A DNA stretch of 9,145 bases, from positions 1-9,145 of the forward strand of contig JAQUXG010000056.1 of NCBI GenBank assembly GCA_028692515.1, given 5' to 3'. Below, in pieces: positions 5,130 through 9,145 of this stretch. Numbering within the stretch: position 1 is the stretch's first letter; each line of letters begins with the position of its first letter. The notes beneath the pieces were generated by a model. That model saw only the letters and a list, made by a program, of their open reading frames with translations, was not told the DNA's origin and ran no database searches. This DNA is from Kiritimatiellales bacterium (GTDB taxonomy: Bacteria > Verrucomicrobiota > Kiritimatiellia > Kiritimatiellales > Tichowtungiaceae). A program made the position numbers and the translations under genes.

Positions 5130-5663
5130 TCAGTCGTGGCGGACAGAGCGTGGATCACCGGTGATTTCCTGAACGCGCACTTTGATTTCGTTGATTTCAT
5201 CAATCCCCAGTCCGTCGCGCAGGCTTTCGCGGACGCGGCTTTGCAGCGCCTGAGAAAGTTCTGGAATGCGGGCGCCGGCCACCAGGTTGACGTTTAAATC
5301 AATGCTGAGGTTGTCTTTCTCCGCCCGGATTTTCGGGTCGATGCTGACCACCGCACCGAATTCGCCGCTCAGTTTGCGGATATAGTCACGCACCGCGTTG
5401 ACACTGATGGAAACGGAGCCTTCGCCGGAGTCAAAGGAGATGTAACGCACTTTGGGACGACGCGGGCCAAAAGTGACGAGATAAAGCAGAGAGAGCAATA
5501 CGACAATCCCGCCAATACCCGCCGACTCCAGACTGTGGAGAGGAATAAATTCAAAAAGATTCTGCGTAACGCCGGGAATGTTGGCATGAACCAGTGCGAT
5601 GCCGGTCACCGCGAAAAGGAACCAGATCACCAGCCCGGAGAGCCTATGAAAAAAATTTGTCAT
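5130..5663 (-). CDS. amaP: Membrane-anchored Asp23-like protein (AmaP type)
   Basis: The 177-residue product has two hydrophobic segments, about residues 8-27 and 47-66, joined by a short loop. A cytoplasmic domain (about 70-170) with the beta/alpha pattern of Asp23/Gls24 proteins follows, for example VSISVNAVRDYIRKL and LSIDLNVNLVAGARIPELSQ. This layout is that of AmaP, the membrane anchor for Asp23 in Gram-positive bacteria, and it directly follows an asp23 gene here. The inferred role is to hold the soluble Asp23 protein at the inner membrane. The start has a strong ribosome binding site, GGAGGA (5676-5671), eight bases from the ATG and just after the asp23 stop codon. The gene symbol is by analogy; sequence identity to Firmicute AmaP is probably low. 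Confidence 0.8.
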   Translation of the reverse strand: MTNFFHRLSGLVIWFLFAVTGIALVHANIPGVTQNLFEFIPLHSLESAGIGGIVVLLSLLYLVTFGPRRPKVRYISFDSGEGSVSISVNAVRDYIRKLSGEFGAVVSIDPKIRAEKDNLSIDLNVNLVAGARIPELSQALQSRVRESLRDGLGIDEINEIKVRVQEITGDPRSVRHD

Positions 5664-5676
5664 TTTACATTCCTCC

Positions 5677-6102
5677 TCAAGAAGCCTTCGCTGTACGACG
5701 AATACTCTGAACCGAAATATTAACCGCCTGAACGCTCTTGCCGGTCATTTCTTCAACCGCTTTGCGAACTTCAAGCTGCAACTCTCCGCAGACCTTCGGG
5801 ATGTTAACCCCGTATTCAAGAATGGCGGTCAGCTCGACCACAATCGTGTTTTCGGCTTCAACGGCCACTTTGACGCCGCGGTCGCGCGAGCGTTTGCCAA
5901 TGATGTCGGCAATTTCATCGACCAGCGTGCCGGAAAGTTCGACCACACCGGGAACACGGTCGGCCGCTTCGTGGGCAATGACTGCGATGACATTGTTATG
6001 GATTCGTACTGTGCCGAGCCCTGCATCGTCCGTTTTCTGATCCGGAACCGGCCAATTGCGGGAGGGGGCTTCTGTCATAGGTTTGTTTTTACTGTCACTC
6101 AT
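5677..6102 (-). CDS. Asp23/Gls24 family envelope stress protein
   Basis: The 141-residue soluble protein has a polar N-terminal tail (1-27) and then one Asp23 domain. GLGTVRIHNNVIAVIAHEAADRVPGVVELSG begins at residue 28 and carries the typical I-x-x-x-V-I-A-x-I-A-x-x-A-x-x-V-x-G-V pattern. It is followed by RGVKVAVEAENTIVVELTAILEYGVNIPKV and a closing helix. Family members are abundant cytoplasmic proteins linked to cell-envelope stress; no enzyme activity is known. The gene sits 15 bp after accC, with AAGGAG (6116-6111) eight bases before the ATG, and 13 bp before the membrane-anchor partner. The same accB-accC-asp23-type order is known in Firmicutes (YqhY), so a link to acetyl-CoA carboxylase is plausible. 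Confidence 0.9.
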   Translation of the reverse strand: MSDSKNKPMTEAPSRNWPVPDQKTDDAGLGTVRIHNNVIAVIAHEAADRVPGVVELSGTLVDEIADIIGKRSRDRGVKVAVEAENTIVVELTAILEYGVNIPKVCGELQLEVRKAVEEMTGKSVQAVNISVQSIRRTAKAS

Positions 6103-6117
6103 CGCTGATTCTCCTTA

Positions 6118-7482
6118 CTACCGATCTACCATGAAATTTTCATTCATGAATTTTTCAAGAAAGGCGGTGTTGTATTCGCCGCGCCGAAAGCGGTCATCCA
6201 TTAACAAGGCGATGCCGACTGGAACCGTGGTGTGCGGCCCGTTGATGGTAAACTCTTCGAGCGCACGGTGCAGGCGGTTAAGCGCCTCCTCTCGCGTCGC
6301 ACCGCGAGCGATGATCTTGGCGATCATGCTGTCGTAGTACGGCGAGATGGTGTAACCGCTGTACACGTGCGAATCGATCCGGATGCCGGGGCCGCCGGGA
6401 AAATGTACCGCTTCGACTTTGCCGGGTGACGGGATGAAGTTTTTATAGGGATCTTCGGCGTTCACACGGAATTCGATGGCGTGATAGCGAACCTGCACAT
6501 CGTCCTGCGCGAAGGAAAGTTTTTTGCCCGCCGCGACCAGAATCTGCTCCTTGACCAGATCGATTCCGGTCACCTCTTCACTGACGGTATGTTCCACCTG
6601 AATGCGGGTGTTCATTTCCATGAAATAGAACTGCTTGGCGGTTTCGTCATACAGAAACTCAATGGTTCCCGCGCTGTTGTAGCCCACCGCTTTACCGGCG
6701 CGCACGGCGATCGCCCCCAGTTCGGCGCGTTCTTCATCCGTCAGTGTCGGGCAAGGCGATTCCTCGACCAGCTTCTGATGGCGGCGCTGAATGCTGCAGT
6801 CGCGTTCGCCGAGATGCACCACGTTGCCGTGGTTATCGCCGATAATCTGCACTTCGACGTGGCGGGCGGACTCGATGTATTTTTCCATGAAGCAGTCGCC
6901 GTTTCCGAACGCACTCTCGGCTTCGGCCGTGGCCATCATAAAACCCTGCGCCAGACTGACGTCGTTATGCGCCACGCGCATGCCTTTACCGCCGCCGCCC
7001 GCAACGGCTTTAATCAAAACGGGATAGCCCATTTTATGAGCCAGCGCGAGCGCCTCTTCTTTGGTTGACAGAATGCCGTCGCTACCGGGCGTGATCGGCA
7101 CGCCAGCGGCTTTCATGGTGTCGCGCGCAATCGCCTTGTCGCCCATCTTGCGGATCAGATCGGGAGACGGGCCGATAAAGGTAATGTTGCAACTTGCGCA
7201 GATTTCGGCGAAGTGGGCGTTTTCGGCCAGAAAGCCGTAGCCGGGGTGAATGGCGTCCACATCGGCCACTTCGGCGGCGCTGATGATGTTGGCCATTTTC
7301 AGATAACTGGAGGTCGCCGAGGCCGGGCCGATACAAATGGCTTCGTCCGCCATCTGAACATGAAGCGACTCTTCATCCGCCTCCGAATAGACCGCGACGG
7401 AACGAATACCCATCTCTTTACAGGCCCGGATAATCCGCAGCGCAATTTCCCCGCGATTGGCAATCAGTATTTTTTCAAACAT
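6118..7482 (-). CDS. accC: Acetyl-CoA carboxylase, biotin carboxylase subunit AccC
   Basis: The 454-residue ATP-grasp enzyme carboxylates biotin on AccB using ATP and bicarbonate, the first half-reaction making malonyl-CoA for fatty acids. The length is normal for bacterial AccC. The N-terminal domain starts MFEKILIANRGEIALRIIRA and includes HPGYGFLAEN (79-88). ATP binding shows Lys116, IKAVAGGGGKGMR (157-169) and MEKYIE (199-204). The active site shows ERDCSIQRRHQK, Glu275 and EMNTRIQVEH (289-298). Arg339 in the EFRVNAEDP motif corresponds to the biotin/bicarbonate-site Arg338 of E. coli. All expected catalytic residues are present. The start ATG has a short GAAGG ribosome binding site. The gene is separated from accB by 105 bp of repeat sequence, an unusually long gap for this pair. 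Confidence 0.97.
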   Translation of the reverse strand: MFEKILIANRGEIALRIIRACKEMGIRSVAVYSEADEESLHVQMADEAICIGPASATSSYLKMANIISAAEVADVDAIHPGYGFLAENAHFAEICASCNITFIGPSPDLIRKMGDKAIARDTMKAAGVPITPGSDGILSTKEEALALAHKMGYPVLIKAVAGGGGKGMRVAHNDVSLAQGFMMATAEAESAFGNGDCFMEKYIESARHVEVQIIGDNHGNVVHLGERDCSIQRRHQKLVEESPCPTLTDEERAELGAIAVRAGKAVGYNSAGTIEFLYDETAKQFYFMEMNTRIQVEHTVSEEVTGIDLVKEQILVAAGKKLSFAQDDVQVRYHAIEFRVNAEDPYKNFIPSPGKVEAVHFPGGPGIRIDSHVYSGYTISPYYDSMIAKIIARGATREEALNRLHRALEEFTINGPHTTVPVGIALLMDDRFRRGEYNTAFLEKFMNENFMVDR

Positions 7483-7497
7483 AAAAAACCTTCGGTT

Positions 7498-7582
7498 AAA
7501 TCCGAAATTCTAAACTCGAAATCCGAAACATATTCAAAATACCAAACCCGGTTTCGTATTTCGAAATTGGTGCTTCGGGTTT
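7498..7582. repeat. Inverted CGAA / TTCG array with 7-bp period in the accB-accC spacer
   Basis: CGAA occurs at 7503, 7517 and 7524, with degenerate CTAA at 7510, so the step is 7 bp. TTCG occurs at 7553, 7560 and 7574, with degenerate TTGG at 7567, again at 7-bp steps. The halves are inverted. Positions 7516-7529 pair with 7551-7564 in 13 of 14 positions, and an outer stem 7498-7506 / 7574-7582 pairs in 8 of 9, with the last as a possible G-U in RNA. The block is AT-rich and fills most of the 105-bp spacer. It has no coding potential. Confidence 0.7.
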
Positions 7583-7587
7583 TTAAA

Positions 7588-8040
7588 TTACGCCGGCTCG
7601 ACAAGAAAGAGCGGCTGGCCGAACTGTACGGGGGTGGCGTTATCGACCAGAATTTTTTTAATCCTGCCCTTCACTTCGGCTTTGATCTCGTTCATCACCT
7701 TCATGGCTTCAACAATACAAACGGTCGTGTCGGCCGTCACGTCCTGACCAATCTGCACAAACGAGTCGGAATCCGGCGACGGCGAACGGTAGAACGTTCC
7801 AACCATTGGAGACTTGATCGGCACGAGACCTGCGTCAGCGTCCATAACAACCGGGGCGGCAGCCGGAGTCGAAGCGGCGGCGGCCGGAGCGGCCATCATC
7901 TGCGGAGCAGAGACCATCTGCACCATGCCGGACGTGCCGCGCTTGAGCTGTAGCGTAAACGCCTCTTCTTCCAGTAAAAATTCTGCCAAATCGTTATCGG
8001 TCATCATCTCGACGATTTTTTTAATTTCCTTGAGTTCCAT
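7588..8040 (-). CDS. accB: Acetyl-CoA carboxylase, biotin carboxyl carrier protein AccB
   Basis: The 150-residue protein carries the biotin that AccC carboxylates and that the carboxyltransferase then uses to make malonyl-CoA. The N-terminal helix region MELKEIKKIVEMMTDNDLAEFLLEEE is typical of BCCP. An Ala/Pro-rich flexible linker (about 46-65) follows. The biotinyl domain (about 72-149) has the BCCP-specific thumb SPMVGTFYRSPSPD (77-90) and the biotin attachment motif EAMKVMNEI, with Lys114 as acceptor. It ends in the normal GQPLFLVEPA. The ATG is preceded by GAGGAG at 8055-8050, nine bases away. It lies between ruvC (46 bp upstream) and accC in the operon. Confidence 0.97.
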   Translation of the reverse strand: MELKEIKKIVEMMTDNDLAEFLLEEEAFTLQLKRGTSGMVQMVSAPQMMAAPAAAASTPAAAPVVMDADAGLVPIKSPMVGTFYRSPSPDSDSFVQIGQDVTADTTVCIVEAMKVMNEIKAEVKGRIKKILVDNATPVQFGQPLFLVEPA

Positions 8041-8086
8041 CAGGTCTATCTCCTCTTTGGTTTCTTAACAGGGCTCGGAAACTACA

Positions 8087-8593
8087 TTAAACCGGTTTTG
8101 AACGCAAGGCTTCCGGAAGGCCTCGTTGATGGGCGTGGCAGATGGCCGCCGCCAGCGCATCAGCCGCGTCTTCCTGCGGCTGTTCGGCCAGCCCGAGCAG
8201 TCGCATCACCATTTTGGCGACCTGCTCTTTTGTGGCGGCGCCAGCGCCGACGGTCGCCTGTTTGATCGAGCGCGGAGAGTATTCGTAAATCGGCAGAGTC
8301 CGCAGCGCACAAGCGGCCAGAACTACGCCGCGCGCCTGACCGAGAATCATCGCCGTCTTGGCGTTCTTTGCAAAAAAAGCCCCTTCGATGACGGCTTCGT
8401 CGGGTTCAAACTCGGTAATCAGCTTATCGATCTCCTGATGAATCGCCGCCAGACAGCCGGTATGCGGCAAAGACGGTTTATTTTGAATCCGCCCGTAAGC
8501 CAATGCCCGCATCTGGTTTCCGGACACCTCGATCACCGCCACGCCGGATGAGCGCAACGAGGTGTCCACGCCTAAGATGCGGACTTTATTCAT
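8087..8593 (-). CDS. ruvC: Crossover junction endodeoxyribonuclease RuvC
   Basis: The 168-residue nuclease resolves Holliday junctions made during recombination and fork repair, normally with RuvAB. It has an RNase H-like fold with all four acidic catalytic residues visible: Asp10 in ILGVDTSLRSSG, Glu70 in VIEGAFFAKNAKTAM, and Asp142 and Asp145 in EDAADALAAAICHAH. The YSPRSIKQATVGAGAATKEQV stretch (105-125) is the conserved DNA-binding and positive-charge region. Length is normal. The ATG overlaps the yebC stop codon in an ATGA arrangement (8593-8590), so translation is coupled. The yebC-ruvC order is widespread in bacteria, but ruvA and ruvB are not in this window. Confidence 0.95.
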   Translation of the reverse strand: MNKVRILGVDTSLRSSGVAVIEVSGNQMRALAYGRIQNKPSLPHTGCLAAIHQEIDKLITEFEPDEAVIEGAFFAKNAKTAMILGQARGVVLAACALRTLPIYEYSPRSIKQATVGAGAATKEQVAKMVMRLLGLAEQPQEDAADALAAAICHAHQRGLPEALRSKPV

Positions 8594-9145
8594 TCCATTT
8601 CCGCCAGAATCGCGTCGTCGATTTCAAACGCGCCGTAGACATTCTGAACATCATCGAGCTCGTCCAGCGCATCGACCAGCTTCATCACCTTCTGCGCCTG
8701 CTCTTTGTCCTTAATGTCAGTCGGCATGTCGGGGAGCATCGTCAGCTCAGACGAGGCCATCGCAATGCCCGCCTGGGAAATCGCCTCAGACACCGCAGCA
8801 TAATCGCCGAACGCGGTCAGCACTTCAAACTGGCCGCCGTCGCGCTGCATATCCTCCGCACCCGCTTCGAGCACGATGTCCATCAGCTTGTCTTCTTCGA
8901 TGCCGGCGGCATCGATATAGATCTGTCCTTTGCGCTGGAACAGGCGGCTGACGGCACCCTGCTGCGCCATGCTGGCGCCGTTCTTCGTACAGGCGTTGCG
9001 GATTTCGGAGGCCGCGCGGTTTTTGTTGTCGGTCAAAGCCTGAATGACGATGCCGACGCCGCCCGGCGCATAGGCTATCCACGGGGGCTTGCGCCCACGC
9101 TTCTTCCGTACACGGAAGGCTCTCCTACCGACAGCATCACTGCTG
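8590..9145 (-). CDS. yebC: YebC/TACO1-family protein, 3' part, with atypical upstream sequence (partial)
   Basis: An open frame of 184 residues runs from the right edge to TGA at 8592-8590. The last 160 residues, from Tyr at 9072, are clearly YebC/TACO1: YAPGGVGIVIQALTDNKNRA, SEIRNACTKNGASMAQQGAVSRLF and an acidic end (DDVQNVYGAFEIDDAILAEME). Family members aid translation of polyproline stretches or act as regulators. The residues before that do not fit. The family has a helical segment ending in YEGYAPGG, but this frame reads AVGRRAFRVRKKRGRKPPW and then IAYAPGG. This stretch is hairpin-rich DNA, suggesting an in-frame insertion or a fused fragment. The real start codon is outside the window. 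Whether the gene is functional cannot be decided here. Confidence 0.8.
   Translation of the reverse strand, partial: SSDAVGRRAFRVRKKRGRKPPWIAYAPGGVGIVIQALTDNKNRAASEIRNACTKNGASMAQQGAVSRLFQRKGQIYIDAAGIEEDKLMDIVLEAGAEDMQRDGGQFEVLTAFGDYAAVSEAISQAGIAMASSELTMLPDMPTDIKDKEQAQKVMKLVDALDELDDVQNVYGAFEIDDAILAEME
9073..9145. mobile_element. REP-like palindromic element running into yebC (left end only)
   Basis: Three small hairpins follow one another on the plus strand. CGGGGGC (9082-9088) pairs with GCCCACG (9093-9099) around TTGC with one mismatch. CTTCCGT (9103-9109) pairs perfectly with ACGGAAG (9112-9118) around AC. CAGCA (9132-9136) pairs with TGCTG (9141-9145). This density of stems, with GGGGGCTTGC-like words, is like REP or other palindromic elements. 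The translated product of this stretch is Arg/Lys-rich and not YebC-like. The boundary with yebC is taken as just before the Tyr codon at 9072; the far end is outside the window. Confidence 0.45.

Noticed and set aside
4565..5164. 199-codon plus-strand open frame
   Set aside because: It is antisense to the PfkB kinase and its composition mirrors the coding strand. No domain is seen.
5126..5203. N-terminal extension of the PfkB kinase to an ATG at 5203
   Set aside because: It would overlap the membrane-anchor gene by 74 bp and add 26 residues unlike the family. The ATG at 5125 begins right before the first conserved strand.
6481..7068. 195-codon plus-strand open frame
   Set aside because: It lies wholly antisense to accC, whose catalytic motifs are intact. 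The His/Phe/Val-rich translation is typical of the reverse strand of a GC-rich gene and shows no domain.
7213..7953. 246-codon plus-strand open frame across the accC start, the spacer and accB
   Set aside because: It is antisense to two essential, clearly recognised genes and crosses the repeat spacer. It has no ribosome binding site and no family motif.
8590..9036. Complete short YebC starting at the TTG at 9036
   Set aside because: The conserved YAPGGVGIVIQA stretch continues upstream of that TTG in the same open frame, so the gene is cut by the window edge rather than starting there.

Overview
The window looks like a piece of chromosome from a bacterium of the PVC group, most plausibly Kiritimatiellota or another Verrucomicrobiota relative. 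This is an inference from three things: a tiny basic protein beginning MGQQLK, PfkB and IspD-like proteins that resemble those of PVC bacteria, and intergenic spacers filled with degenerate short-word repeats. No rRNA, tRNA, CRISPR array, transposase or phage gene was seen. Almost every gene is housekeeping.

Layout. Positions 1-90 hold the start of a small, very basic protein on the minus strand. It is divergent from a plus-strand run at 182-3293: an SppA-type membrane peptidase, a LysM lipoprotein, a thioredoxin-fold redoxin, RdgB (XTP/dITP pyrophosphatase) and an acylphosphatase. This run converges on, and overlaps by 26 bp, a minus-strand IspD-like nucleotidyltransferase (3268-3954) that lacks key catalytic residues. 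A spacer of about 250 bp follows, with a promoter candidate and a strong palindromic terminator. Upstream of the terminator lies a long minus-strand operon, read from the right edge leftwards: yebC (5' end outside the window) - ruvC - accB - accC - asp23 - amaP-like - pfkB.

How the genes fit together. The minus operon joins a YebC/TACO1 protein and the RuvC Holliday-junction nuclease (ATGA overlap) to the biotin carrier and biotin carboxylase subunits of acetyl-CoA carboxylase. These are followed by a soluble Asp23/Gls24 protein, a membrane-anchored Asp23-like protein and a PfkB sugar/nucleoside kinase. Linkage of accB-accC to an Asp23 protein also occurs in Firmicutes (accB-accC-yqhY), which suggests a shared link between fatty-acid synthesis and the envelope. 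The plus-strand genes cover envelope proteolysis, peptidoglycan binding, redox chemistry and nucleotide sanitation.

The most interesting non-genic signals are these. (1) A hairpin-rich, REP-like stretch at the right edge reads in frame into YebC and replaces its conserved sequence with an Arg/Lys-rich peptide. (2) Two families of strictly periodic short-word repeats occur in spacers: TGGA every 8 bp at 1149-1184 and 1696-1782, and CGAA/TTCG mostly every 7 bp at 7498-7582. Both the 1696-1782 and 7498-7582 elements are built as inverted arrays. (3) The terminator's 3' arm is duplicated 64 bp further downstream.
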